From Lentisalinibacter salinarum (lineage in GTDB: Bacteria > Pseudomonadota > Gammaproteobacteria > Steroidobacterales > Woeseiaceae), in NCBI RefSeq assembly GCF_040706555.1, contig NZ_JAPDRH010000001.1, positions 558,001 to 622,000 on the forward strand: a stretch of DNA of 64,000 bases, in the 5' to 3' direction. The notes beneath the pieces were generated by a model. The model ran no database searches and was not told the origin of the DNA. It was given only the letters and a program-made list of their open reading frames with translations. The position numbers were made by a program, and so were the translations under genes. This document shows positions 47,875 to 56,521 of the stretch, piece after piece (position 1 is the first letter of the stretch; each line of letters starts with the position of its first letter).

Positions 47875-49470
47875 CTATTCTGCGGCATCGCCTGCGGCGG
47901 GGCCAGAGTCCGTGGCAGGGGGCGTGGCAAGTGGCGAGGCGCGTCCGAGGCATACGCCGCCCGCCCGCCGCGGATCGGCGGCGATCTCGAAGCCGCGGCG
48001 CTCGTCGTGCAGCACCGCGCCGACGCCGCCGAAGTACATGCTGAGCCCGTCGAAAGTGCGCACGGGCAGCCCGACGTCGGGCATGGGCAATCCGGGCTCG
48101 CAGGCCACCCGATCGCCGTCGTCGCGGATCTCCACGTGCAGCCGCGGATGCGCGACCGCGGCATCCAGTCCCAAGCCGAGGCGAAAGAAGTTGACGAGTA
48201 CCTGGCACAGCGCGGTCGTGATGCGGCCCGCGCCGGGCGTGCCGATGGCCAGCACGCGGCCGTCGCTGCGAGCGGTGGTCGGGGCCATGTTGGAGGGCAG
48301 CCGGGTGCCCGCCGGGCCGCACACGAGGCCGCGCCGGTTCAGCTCGATCTCGCCGAGACAATTGTTCAGCCACAGCCCCGTGCCGGGCGGCATTTCCCCG
48401 GAACCGTAGCCGGAGGAGACGGTGATGGCGCACGCGAGTCCCTGCGCGTCGACCGCCGACGTGTGCACCGTGGAGCCCGACTCGCGCAACGCCGGCAACC
48501 GGCCCAGCTCCCCCCGCCGCGCGGCGGCCAGCAGCGCCTCGCCCTCGCCCGCCGGGTCCTCGGCCAGGTCCAGGCGCTCGCGGCGCCAGGTGAGCGCGCC
48601 GTGCATCGCCGCGATCAGGCGGGCGACGGTCTTTTCCGTCCAGTCGTCCAGGGTCTCGTGGTCGAGTTGCTCCAGCATGGCGCCGAGCACCGCGCCGCCG
48701 ATGGCGGGCGGCGGATTGGTGGCGATATCCCAGCCGCCGGTGCGGATGGTGAGCGCCGGCCGCAGGATGGGACGGTAGGCGGCCATGTCCGCCAGCGTCA
48801 GCGCGCCTTCGCCAGCGCGCACGTGCTGCACGATGGCTTGCGCAAGCTCGCCCTCATAGAACGCCCGCACCCCGTCGCGGGCGATCAGCTCGAGGCTGTC
48901 GGCGAGATGGGGCACGTGCACGGTGTCGCCGGGCGCGAGCAGCCTGCCGTCGTCGTCGTGGATGGCGGCGCGGGAGTCCGGCGAGCGGCTGAAGACGACG
49001 TCGCCGGAGTATTCCAGGTAATGGTGGCAGGCCGAGGCGAGCGGGAAGCCCGCCCGCGCGGCGCGGATACTCGGCTCCAACAGCGCCGCCCACGGCAGCC
49101 TGCCGTAGCGCCGGGAAGCCTCGGCCAGCGCGGCCGGCGTGCCCGGCACGGCCACCGAGCCCGGGCCGATGACGGTCTCGAGCCCGCCGCCGTAGTCCAT
49201 GGCCACGCGAATGCCGCCCCGGCCCGGGGCGTCGGCGGCCAGGCCGCGGCCGGGCATCTCGACGTAGCCGTCGATGGTGACCGGATCGCCGTCCGGCGGC
49301 CACACCACGGCATAGCCGCCGCCGGCCAGCGCACACACACCGGGCTGGGTGTTGGTGGATGCCATCGACGCGGCCACCGCCGCATCCACGGCGTTGCCGC
49401 CGTCCTCTATGACCGCCAGCGCCGCCTCGGCGGCGAGGGGCGAGGTCGTGGCGACGGCGACTTCCGACAT
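47875..49470 (-). CDS. Gamma-glutamyltransferase family protein without signal peptide
   Basis: 531 residues. N-terminal block GGNAVDAAVAASMASTNTQPG and the oxyanion/substrate loop region, the self-processing site STVHTSAVDAQG whose first Thr is the expected nucleophile after autocleavage, and SNMAPTT, the conserved serines near the active site. It cleaves gamma-glutamyl amide bonds such as in glutathione. Periplasmic GGTs carry a leader; this one starts almost at the catalytic domain, so it is predicted cytoplasmic or the export signal is missing. Precedes pdxH on the same strand. Confidence 0.88.
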   Translation of the reverse strand: MSEVAVATTSPLAAEAALAVIEDGGNAVDAAVAASMASTNTQPGVCALAGGGYAVVWPPDGDPVTIDGYVEMPGRGLAADAPGRGGIRVAMDYGGGLETVIGPGSVAVPGTPAALAEASRRYGRLPWAALLEPSIRAARAGFPLASACHHYLEYSGDVVFSRSPDSRAAIHDDDGRLLAPGDTVHVPHLADSLELIARDGVRAFYEGELAQAIVQHVRAGEGALTLADMAAYRPILRPALTIRTGGWDIATNPPPAIGGAVLGAMLEQLDHETLDDWTEKTVARLIAAMHGALTWRRERLDLAEDPAGEGEALLAAARRGELGRLPALRESGSTVHTSAVDAQGLACAITVSSGYGSGEMPPGTGLWLNNCLGEIELNRRGLVCGPAGTRLPSNMAPTTARSDGRVLAIGTPGAGRITTALCQVLVNFFRLGLGLDAAVAHPRLHVEIRDDGDRVACEPGLPMPDVGLPVRTFDGLSMYFGGVGAVLHDERRGFEIAADPRRAGGVCLGRASPLATPPATDSGPAAGDAAE

Positions 49471-49489
49471 GCGGGCGTACCGCGGCCGG

Positions 49490-50605
49490 TCAGAAATGGA
49501 TGACCGTGCGGATGCTCTTGCCCTCGTGCATGAGGTCGAAGGCCTGGTTGATGTCCTCCAGCGGCATGGTGTGGGTGATGAACTCGTCCACCCGGATCTC
49601 GCCGTGCAGGTACTGATCCACCATCCCCGGCAACTGGCTGCGTCCCTTCGTGCCGCCGAAGGCGGTGCCGCGCCAGACGCGCCCCGTCACCAGCTGGAAG
49701 GGGCGGGTGGAGATCTCCTCCCCGGCGCCGGCGACGCCGACGATCACCGACTCGCCCCAGCCCTTGTGGCAGCACTCCAGCGCGGCGCGCATGAGCTGCA
49801 CGTTGCCGACGCACTCGAAGGAATAGTCCACGCCGCCGTCGGTCAGATCCACGATGACTTCCTGGATGGGCGCGTCGTATTCCTTCGGGTTCACCGTGTC
49901 GGTGGCGCCGAGCTGGCGCGCGAGCTCGAATTTGTCCGGGTTCACGTCGATGGCGACGATGCGGCCCGCCCGTGCCATGACCGCTCCCTGGATCACCGAC
50001 AGGCCCACCCCGCCGAGTCCGAACACCGCCACCGTCGCACCCGGCTCCACCTTCGCCGTGTTCAGCACGGCGCCGATGCCCGTGGTGATGCCGCAGCCGA
50101 GCAGGCAGACCTTCTCCAGCGGCGCCTCGGGGCTGATCTTCGCCACGGCGATCTCCGGCAGCACGGTGTATTCGCTGAAGGTCGAGGTGCCCATGTAGTG
50201 GAAGATCGTCTTGCCGTCCTTCGAGAAGCGCGACGTGCCGTCGGGCATCAGGCCCTGGCCCTGGGTCGCGCGGATCGCCTGGCAGAGGTTGGTCTTGCCC
50301 GACGTGCAGAAGCTGCACTCGCCGCACTCGGGCGTGTACAGGGGGATCACGTGGTCGCCCGGTTTGACGCTGGTCACGCCGGCACCGATCTCTTCCACGA
50401 CGGCGCCGCCCTCGTGCCCGAGGATGGCGGGGAAAAGACCCTCCGGGTCGGCGCCCGACAGCGTGTAGGCGTCGGTGTGGCAGACCCCGGTGGCGACGTT
50501 CCTCAGCAATACCTCGCCGTCCTTCGGGCCGGCCAGGTCGATGGTCTCGATCTCGAGGGGTTTGCCTGCTTCCCAGGCCACGGCTGCGCGGGTCTTCATC
50601 GCCAC
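49490..50605 (-). CDS. frmA: S-(hydroxymethyl)glutathione dehydrogenase / class III alcohol dehydrogenase
   Basis: 371 residues. Catalytic zinc site CHTDAYTLSG and GHEGGAVVEEIGAGV; structural zinc Cys cluster CGECSFCTSGKTNLC; Rossmann motif VFGLGGVGLSVIQGA; GGTKGRSQLP near the end. It oxidises the spontaneous formaldehyde-glutathione adduct with NAD, detoxifying formaldehyde. The hydrolase FrmB is not adjacent and no FrmR-type repressor is seen. The neighbouring gamma-glutamyltransferase, also glutathione-related, is 19 bases downstream. Confidence 0.96.
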   Translation of the reverse strand: MAMKTRAAVAWEAGKPLEIETIDLAGPKDGEVLLRNVATGVCHTDAYTLSGADPEGLFPAILGHEGGAVVEEIGAGVTSVKPGDHVIPLYTPECGECSFCTSGKTNLCQAIRATQGQGLMPDGTSRFSKDGKTIFHYMGTSTFSEYTVLPEIAVAKISPEAPLEKVCLLGCGITTGIGAVLNTAKVEPGATVAVFGLGGVGLSVIQGAVMARAGRIVAIDVNPDKFELARQLGATDTVNPKEYDAPIQEVIVDLTDGGVDYSFECVGNVQLMRAALECCHKGWGESVIVGVAGAGEEISTRPFQLVTGRVWRGTAFGGTKGRSQLPGMVDQYLHGEIRVDEFITHTMPLEDINQAFDLMHEGKSIRTVIHF

Positions 50606-50777
50606 TTCTCCCGGTGTATTTATCGTCTATTTACTGCAGGGAATCGGAAAACGGGGATGGCCGAATAGTCGCACGATAGCGGTGCAGCCGCCACTGGCCG
50701 CGGACGCCCCGCGTTCAGGGCCCGTTCATGCCGTCTGGTCGAAACTGTGCCCGAACCCGCCGCAAAGGAGGCGCATC

Positions 50778-51356
50778 ATGGAAAGCAGGATCCTTACCCG
50801 TTTCGCAGGCGTTGCGGCGCTCGCCGCAGGCCTCGCGCTCGCGGGTCCGGCCGGCGCCGGAGGCGTGAACCAGCCCGGCACGGCAGTCGATGCCGCCTGG
50901 CAGGTCGAGAAGCCGCATCGCGTCGCGCACGACCGGTTGCCGGTCCACCGCACGAGCGATTTCGGTTTCTTCTACCGGGACCGGGACGGCTTCTTCTTCG
51001 GCTACGACCCCCGCGATGGGCGCCGCTGGTATCGTGACCTGCGGCGTCAGTACTACTACGACCGGTACTACGATCACCGCAAACGCCGCTGGGCGCACGA
51101 CCGTCGCCACTACCGGGACTGGTACCGGCGCTACTATCGTCAGTACGACGACCATCGTGACTATCGTGACCGTCGCTACTACCGGGACTACCGTGACCGC
51201 CGCGACTGGGACGACCGTCGCCACGACCGCCGCCACGACCATCGTCGTGATCATGGCCGCGACAAGAAGCACGAGCGCCGGCGCGGCCACAGCGACGAGC
51301 ATCGTCGCGGGCGCGGTAACGACGACCATCGACGGCGCGGCCGCGGCCGGGACTGA
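50778..51356 (+). CDS. Secreted protein extremely rich in Arg, Tyr, Asp and His
   Basis: 192 residues. A strong ribosome binding site (AAAGGAGG) precedes the ATG, and a clean signal peptide ends near GPAGA (23-27). The mature part begins with an ordinary stretch and FGYDPRDGRRWYRDLRRQYYYDRYYD, then consists of irregular short repeats such as YRD, DRRYYRDYRDRRD and HDRRHDHRRD, ending with Arg/Gly/His. It is very basic and likely disordered. No homologous family recognised; possible roles are nucleic acid or polysaccharide binding, or metal chelation. A strong terminator follows. Confidence 0.7.
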   Translation: MESRILTRFAGVAALAAGLALAGPAGAGGVNQPGTAVDAAWQVEKPHRVAHDRLPVHRTSDFGFFYRDRDGFFFGYDPRDGRRWYRDLRRQYYYDRYYDHRKRRWAHDRRHYRDWYRRYYRQYDDHRDYRDRRYYRDYRDRRDWDDRRHDRRHDHRRDHGRDKKHERRRGHSDEHRRGRGNDDHRRRGRGRD

Positions 51357-51417
51357 CCCGCCGGCTGCCGCACCGGTTGCATTCGTAACTGCTGCCTCAC
51401 TGCTGCTGCACCGCTTC

Positions 51418-51443
51418 GGCCCGCCACGCGCGGGCCTTTTTTT
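51418..51443 (+). terminator. Intrinsic terminator
   Basis: GGCCCGC (51418-51424), loop CACGC, GCGGGCC (51430-51436), then seven T. It ends the transcript of the Arg/Tyr-rich protein gene before tyrA. Confidence 0.9.
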
Positions 51444-51503
51444 GTTGCCCGCCGCTGCCCGGCTTAGTACAAAGGCGGGGTTCTTGCAGATTGCGGGCAG
51501 ATA

Positions 51504-52628
51504 ATGGATCTTGACGAATTGCGTGCGCGGCTATCCGCCGTGGACCGGGAACTGATGGAGCGGGTTGCGGAGAGGCAGCGCATCGTCGACGAGATCGGCC
51601 GCAGCAAGTTGACCACCGGTCGCGCCACGCGCGACTTCCGGCGCGAGAAGGAAGTGATCGACATGGGCCGCCGCCAGGCCGAGGAGCTGGGTGTGGACCC
51701 GGCCCTGGCGGAGTCGCTGCTGACCCTGCTGATCCGCTCGTCGCTCACCCACCAGGAGCAGGCACGGGTCACCGCGGAGGGCCGCGGCGACGGCCGCCGG
51801 GTGCTGGTGATCGGCGGCTCGGGCAAGATGGGCGGCTGGCTCGTCGGCTTCTTCGCCTCCCAGGGCTTCGACGTCACGATCGCCGACCCCGGTCCCACCG
51901 ATCTGCCAGTGGACTACTACGCGGACTGGCGCGAGGCCGGCACGGACTACGACATTATCGCGGTGGCCGCCCCGCTCGCGCGCAGCGCGGAGATCCTGGC
52001 CGGGCTGGCCGAGCTCGAGCCCCCGGGCCTGATCTTCGACGTCGGCTCGCTTAAGAGCCCGCTGAAAGAGCCGTTGCAGGCGCTGGCGCGCGCCGGTTGC
52101 CGGGTCACCTCCCTGCATCCCATGTTCGGGCCGGATACCCGCCTGCTCTCAGGGCGTCACGTGATCTTCTGCGACGTCGGCGTGCCGGAGGCCACGGCCG
52201 AGGCCCGGGGGCTGTTCGCCGCCACCATGGCCGAGCGCATCGACATGGACCTGGAGGATCACGACCGGCTCATCGCCTACGTGCTGGGTCTGTCGCACGC
52301 CCTGAATATCGCATTCTTCACGGCGCTGGCGGAGAGCGGCGAGGCGGCGCCCCGGCTCTCGACCATGTCCAGTACCACTTTCGACGCCCAGCTCGACGTC
52401 TCGGCCCGGGTGGCGGAGGACAACCCCAATCTCTATTTCGAGATCCAGCGCCTGAACGAGTTCGGGCTCGAGCCGCTGGACGCGCTGTGCCAGTCGGCGG
52501 AGCGTATCCGCGAGCTGGTGCGCTCCGGCGACGAGGCGGGATTCGTACGCCTCATGCGCCGGGGACGCGAATACCTCGCCAGCCGGTCGATGCCCGATGG
52601 AGGTAACCGTGAGCAGCCCGGAGGATGA
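51504..52628 (+). CDS. tyrA: Bifunctional chorismate mutase / prephenate dehydrogenase (T-protein)
   Basis: 374 residues, matching E. coli TyrA (373). Chorismate mutase AroQ domain at 1-85 (LDELRARLSAVDRELMERVAERQ, IGRSK), then a Rossmann prephenate dehydrogenase: VLVIGGSGKMGGWLVGFFASQG, FDVGSLKSPL, SLHPMFGPDTRLLSGRHVIF and the C-terminal dimerisation helices. It makes 4-hydroxyphenylpyruvate on the tyrosine path. The following diguanylate cyclase overlaps it by 20 bases, an unusual pairing. Confidence 0.96.
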   Translation: MDLDELRARLSAVDRELMERVAERQRIVDEIGRSKLTTGRATRDFRREKEVIDMGRRQAEELGVDPALAESLLTLLIRSSLTHQEQARVTAEGRGDGRRVLVIGGSGKMGGWLVGFFASQGFDVTIADPGPTDLPVDYYADWREAGTDYDIIAVAAPLARSAEILAGLAELEPPGLIFDVGSLKSPLKEPLQALARAGCRVTSLHPMFGPDTRLLSGRHVIFCDVGVPEATAEARGLFAATMAERIDMDLEDHDRLIAYVLGLSHALNIAFFTALAESGEAAPRLSTMSSTTFDAQLDVSARVAEDNPNLYFEIQRLNEFGLEPLDALCQSAERIRELVRSGDEAGFVRLMRRGREYLASRSMPDGGNREQPGG

Positions 52629-53697
52629 ACTCCGCCGCCTGCGCGGGCAGCTGGCCCGTATGACCGAAGAGGCGGCCAACAACGAGGCCATACTGCGCCG
52701 TTCCCGCGAGCGGGAGCTCGCGCTGCTGAACGCGGAGAATCTGCCGGAGCTGTTCCTGCGTCTCACCCGCGGGCTGCGGCAGAGCTTCGACCTGCCTCAC
52801 GTTTCGGTGCTGCTGTGCGACCCCGACCACGAGGTGCGCCATCTGCTGATCGCGGCGGGTACCAGCCCGGAGGAATTGGCGGACGTGGTACTGGTCGATG
52901 CGCTCACCGGCATCGCGCCTCACTACACGACGCTGCGCGGGCCCTGGCTCGGACCCTACAGCGCGGCGGACCATCAGCTCATCTTCGGCCGCGGCACGGC
53001 GCCGGCCAGCATCGCGCTGATCCCGCTGGAGCGGCAGGGCCGGCTGATGGGCAGCCTGAATTTCGGCAGCGCCGATCCCGGCCGCTACACCCGCAGCCAC
53101 GGCACGGAGTTCCTCGGCCATCTCGGTGTCATCGCCTCGTTCGCGCTCGAGAATGCGGTGAACCGCGCCCGGCTGCTGCGCAGCGGCATCACGGACGTTC
53201 TGACCGGCTGGCACAACCGGCGTTATCTGCAGACCCGGCTGCGCGAGGAGCTGGCGCGGTCTCGCCGGGACGGCTCGCCGCTCACGCTGCTCCTGATCGA
53301 CATCGATCACTTCAAGCGGGTGAACGACAGTCACGGCCACCTGGCCGGCGACCTCGTGCTGACGGAGGTGGCCCAGCGCATCGAGTCCCGTATCAGGGCG
53401 AGCGACGTCGCCGCCCGCTACGGCGGCGAGGAGTTCGTGCTGCTGCTGCCCGACACCGACGCCGTGGCCGGGCGCAGCCTGGCGGAGCGCCTGCGCGCCG
53501 CGGTGGCCGAGCGGCCCGTCGCGCTCGCCGACGGCACGGCGCTCGAGCTGACCATCTCGGCGGGGCTCGCCACGGTGACCCCCTCGCGGGCGGACGAAGA
53601 TCTGAAGACGCTGGCGGAGAGCCTGCTCGCGCGGGCCGACGTCGCGCTCTACGAGGCCAAGTCCGCCGGCCGCGACCGGGTGGCCGCGGCGGGCTGA
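52609..53697 (+). CDS. DUF484/GAF-GGDEF diguanylate cyclase
   Basis: 362 residues from a GTG preceded by GATGGAGGTAACC. The first ~180 residues resemble DUF484/GAF, a small ligand domain (LPELFLRLTRGLRQSF, VSVLLCDPDHEVRHLL, IPLERQGRLMGSLNFGSAD). The GGDEF domain begins ITDVLTGWHNRRYL, with LLLIDIDHFKRVNDSHGHLAGD, and carries an active-site YGGEEF. RASD five residues before it is the c-di-GMP inhibitory site. It should make cyclic di-GMP under feedback control. No membrane segment. Overlaps tyrA by 20 bases. Confidence 0.9.
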   Translation: MSSPEDELRRLRGQLARMTEEAANNEAILRRSRERELALLNAENLPELFLRLTRGLRQSFDLPHVSVLLCDPDHEVRHLLIAAGTSPEELADVVLVDALTGIAPHYTTLRGPWLGPYSAADHQLIFGRGTAPASIALIPLERQGRLMGSLNFGSADPGRYTRSHGTEFLGHLGVIASFALENAVNRARLLRSGITDVLTGWHNRRYLQTRLREELARSRRDGSPLTLLLIDIDHFKRVNDSHGHLAGDLVLTEVAQRIESRIRASDVAARYGGEEFVLLLPDTDAVAGRSLAERLRAAVAERPVALADGTALELTISAGLATVTPSRADEDLKTLAESLLARADVALYEAKSAGRDRVAAAG

Positions 53698-53741
53698 GCC
53701 CGGTCCGGCGGCCGCCCCGTGACCTGAGGGCCGCTGTCTGT

Positions 53742-53760
53742 GATAATGAGAACCATTATC
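53742..53760 (+). promoter_or_regulatory. Fur box
   Basis: GATAATGAGAACCATTATC agrees at 17 of 19 positions with the consensus GATAATGATAATCATTATC. It lies 72 bases before the iron-binding protein gene and so should repress the iron operon when Fe(II) is plentiful. Confidence 0.9.
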
Positions 53761-53831
53761 AATTGATGTGTTCGATGACAACTGTCTTCGGCAACCGGGT
53801 ATCAACCTCAGGGCAAGAACGGAGTGTTTTC

Positions 53832-54899
53832 ATGAATTTCACGGAACGGCTCAGGACCACCGCATGCATCATCACCGGCGCTGTGCTGGCAGCGGCCTGC
53901 GGCGGCGGCGAGCCGGAATCGGCCGCGGCGGACCAGGCGGCGGGCCCGGCGCCTGTCCAGGCGGACAGGGTGGTGGTCTACTCGGCGCGGGCCGAGCACC
54001 TCATCAAGCCCATCTTCGACCGTTACACGGAGGAGACCGGCGTGGAGGTGGCCTACACCACCGACAAGGAACAGCCGCTCATCCAGCGGCTGCTGGCGGA
54101 GGGCGAGAATACCGACGCCGACGTGCTGCTGACGGTGGACGCGGGCAACCTCTGGTACGCGGCCGAGCAGGGCGTGCTGCGCCCGGTCGAGTCGCAGGTC
54201 CTCGAGCAGAATGTCCCGGATCATCTGCAGGACCCGCAGAACCGCTGGTTCGCGCTCTCGGTCCGGGCGCGCACCATCGTGTACTCCACGGAGCGGGTGG
54301 ACCCGCAGTCCCTGGCGGGTTATGCCGACCTCGCAGACGACGACTGGCGGGGCCGGCTCTGCCTGCGGACGTCGAAGAAGGTCTACAACCAGTCGCTGGT
54401 CGCCATGCTCATCGCCCGCCACGGCGAGGAGCGCACCGAGGAGATCGTGCGCGGCTGGGTGGACAACCTGGCCACGGACGTCTTCTCCAACGACACCAAG
54501 CTCATGGAGGCCATCCTGGCCGGCCAGTGTGACGTGGGCGTCGTCAACACTTACTACTTCGGCCGGCTGCAGAAGGAGCGCGGCGCGGATCTGGCAATGG
54601 CGCTGCACTGGCCGTCCGGCGAGACCGGCGGCGTGCACATCAACGTCTCCGGCGGCGGTGTGACGAAGCATGCGCCACGCCCGCAGGCGGCCGTCGCCCT
54701 GCTCGAGTGGCTGTCCTCGCCGGCGGCGCAGGAGATGTTCGCGGGCCTGAACCTCGAGTTCCCCGCCAACCCGGACGTGCCCGCCGATCCGCTGGTCGCC
54801 GCGTGGGGCGAGTTCGAGGCCAGCGACATGCCGGTGGCGCAGGCCGGCGAGTTGCAGGCGGCCGCGGTCAAGCTGATGGACCGGGCCGGCTATCGTTGA
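53832..54899 (+). CDS. fbpA: Ferric-iron ABC transporter substrate-binding lipoprotein
   Basis: 355 residues. The signal peptide ends LAAAC with the Cys followed by GGGE, so a lipoprotein in the envelope. Family-1 ferric-binding fold: VVVYSARAEHLIKPIFDRYTEETG, DVLLTVDAGNLWYAAEQGVL, and NTYYFGRLQ whose adjacent tyrosines coordinate Fe3+ in this family. It delivers iron to the permease encoded next. A Fur box precedes it. The stop overlaps the permease TTG start (TTGA). Confidence 0.93.
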   Translation: MNFTERLRTTACIITGAVLAAACGGGEPESAAADQAAGPAPVQADRVVVYSARAEHLIKPIFDRYTEETGVEVAYTTDKEQPLIQRLLAEGENTDADVLLTVDAGNLWYAAEQGVLRPVESQVLEQNVPDHLQDPQNRWFALSVRARTIVYSTERVDPQSLAGYADLADDDWRGRLCLRTSKKVYNQSLVAMLIARHGEERTEEIVRGWVDNLATDVFSNDTKLMEAILAGQCDVGVVNTYYFGRLQKERGADLAMALHWPSGETGGVHINVSGGGVTKHAPRPQAAVALLEWLSSPAAQEMFAGLNLEFPANPDVPADPLVAAWGEFEASDMPVAQAGELQAAAVKLMDRAGYR

Positions 54900-56521
54900 G
54901 CGCTGACCGGCGGCCCGCCGCGGGCGGCCGCGGCTGGATCGTCGTCGCGGGTCTCATCGCGGCGATGACGGCCACGCCGCTGGCCGTCGCCGTCGCGTCG
55001 CTGTTCTCGCCCGACCAGACGATCTGGGCCCACCTGGCCGAGCACGTGCTGCCGCGGGTGCTGGTGAACACCCTCTGGCTCGTGCTCTCCGTCTCCGCGC
55101 TCACTGCGCTCATCGGCGCCAGCCTCGCCTGGCTGACCGCCGCCTGCGAGTTCCCGGGCCGGCGCTTCTTCAACTGGGCCCTGCTGCTGCCGCTGGCGGT
55201 GCCCGGCTACGTGCTCGCCTTCGCTCTCGCCGGCCTGTTCGAATACACGGGCACCGTGCAGACGGCGCTGCGCGGCGCCTTCGGCGAAGGGGCGGGGCTG
55301 CCCGGGCTCGGCGCCCGCGGGGCCAGCATCCTGACGCTGACGCTCGCGCTGTTCCCCTACGTCTACCTGATCGCCCGCCATGCCTTCGCCACCCAGGGGG
55401 TGCGCGGGCTGGAGGTGGCCCAGTCGGTGGGAATGACGCCGGCCCAGGGCTTCCGGCGGGTGGCGCTGCCCATGGCGCGGCCCTGGATTGCCGCCGGCGT
55501 GGCGCTCGTGGCGATGGAGACCCTGGCGGATTTCGGCACGGTGAGCGTTTTCAACTACGACACCTTCACCACGGCCATATACCAGGCCTGGTTCTCCCTG
55601 TTCTCGCTGGACGCGGCGCTGCAGCTCGCCAGCGTGCTCGTGCTGCTGGTGGCGGTGGCGGTGGTCACCGAGCGCCGCTTCCGCGGCCGCGCCCGCTTCG
55701 AATCCGTGGGCAGCGGCGGCGGCCGCCGCCGGCTGCAGCTCGCGCCCCGCGCCGCCTGGCTGGCCACGGGTTACTGCAGCCTGGTCTTCCTGGTGGCGTT
55801 TGCGCTACCGGTGCTGCAGCTCGTCGCCTGGACGGTGCAGACCTTCGCGGCCGAGTTCGATCCCCGCTATCTCGCCTTCGCCGGCCGCAGCGTCTTCCTG
55901 GGCCTGGCGGCGGCCCTCGTGATCGTTACCCTGGCGCTGTTGCTGGCCTACGCCGTGCGCATGCGGCCGGGACCGCTCGCCGCCGGCTTCGCGCGGGCCG
56001 CCACCCTGGGCTACGCCATCCCGGGCGCGGTCCTGGCGGTCGGTTTCTTCGTGGCCGTCGTCGGGCTCGGCGACGGCATCACCGCCGCGGCCCGCGCGCT
56101 GCTCGGCGCCGGCGTCGCCCCCGTGGTGCTGACCGGCACGGTGGTGACCATGCTGCTCGCCTATGCGGCCCGCTTCCTGGCCGTGGGCCACGGGCCGGTG
56201 GAGAGCGCCATGCAGCGCATACGCCCCAGCCTCGACGACGCCGCCCGAGGCATGGGGGTGGCCGGGCTGAGGCTCCTCGGTCGGGTCCACGTGCCGATCC
56301 TCGGCACCGGCATCGCGACCGCCGCCCTGCTCGTTTTCGTCGACGTCATGAAAGAGCTGCCGATCACGCTGATGACCCGCCCGTTCGGCTGGGATACCCT
56401 CAGCGTCCGCGTGTTCCAGCTCACCTCGGAAGGGCACTGGGAACGCGCCTCGGTCTCCGCCCTGTCCATCGTGCTGGTCGGCCTGATCCCCGTGCTGCTG
56501 CTGAACCGTCGGAGCGGCTGA
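54896..56521 (+). CDS. fbpB: Ferric-iron ABC transporter permease (double BPD domain)
   Basis: 541 residues from a TTG overlapping the previous stop. About 12 membrane segments in two homologous halves, as in FbpB-type permeases. EAA-like loops are GLEVAQSVGMTPAQGFRRVALPMARP in the first half and DDAARGMGVAGLRLLGRVHVPIL in the second. These contact the FbpC ATPase. The stop is directly adjacent to the fbpC ATG. Confidence 0.93.
   Translation: MSADRRPAAGGRGWIVVAGLIAAMTATPLAVAVASLFSPDQTIWAHLAEHVLPRVLVNTLWLVLSVSALTALIGASLAWLTAACEFPGRRFFNWALLLPLAVPGYVLAFALAGLFEYTGTVQTALRGAFGEGAGLPGLGARGASILTLTLALFPYVYLIARHAFATQGVRGLEVAQSVGMTPAQGFRRVALPMARPWIAAGVALVAMETLADFGTVSVFNYDTFTTAIYQAWFSLFSLDAALQLASVLVLLVAVAVVTERRFRGRARFESVGSGGGRRRLQLAPRAAWLATGYCSLVFLVAFALPVLQLVAWTVQTFAAEFDPRYLAFAGRSVFLGLAAALVIVTLALLLAYAVRMRPGPLAAGFARAATLGYAIPGAVLAVGFFVAVVGLGDGITAAARALLGAGVAPVVLTGTVVTMLLAYAARFLAVGHGPVESAMQRIRPSLDDAARGMGVAGLRLLGRVHVPILGTGIATAALLVFVDVMKELPITLMTRPFGWDTLSVRVFQLTSEGHWERASVSALSIVLVGLIPVLLLNRRSG

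Noticed and set aside
47194..49503. 769-residue plus-strand frame opposite pdxH and the gamma-glutamyltransferase
   Set aside because: Antisense shadow of two recognised enzymes.
50715..51329. Hydrophobic Val/Ala-rich minus-strand frame resembling a membrane protein
   Set aside because: It is the complement of the CGT/GAC/TAC-rich Arg/Asp/Tyr gene, which has a strong ribosome binding site and signal peptide.
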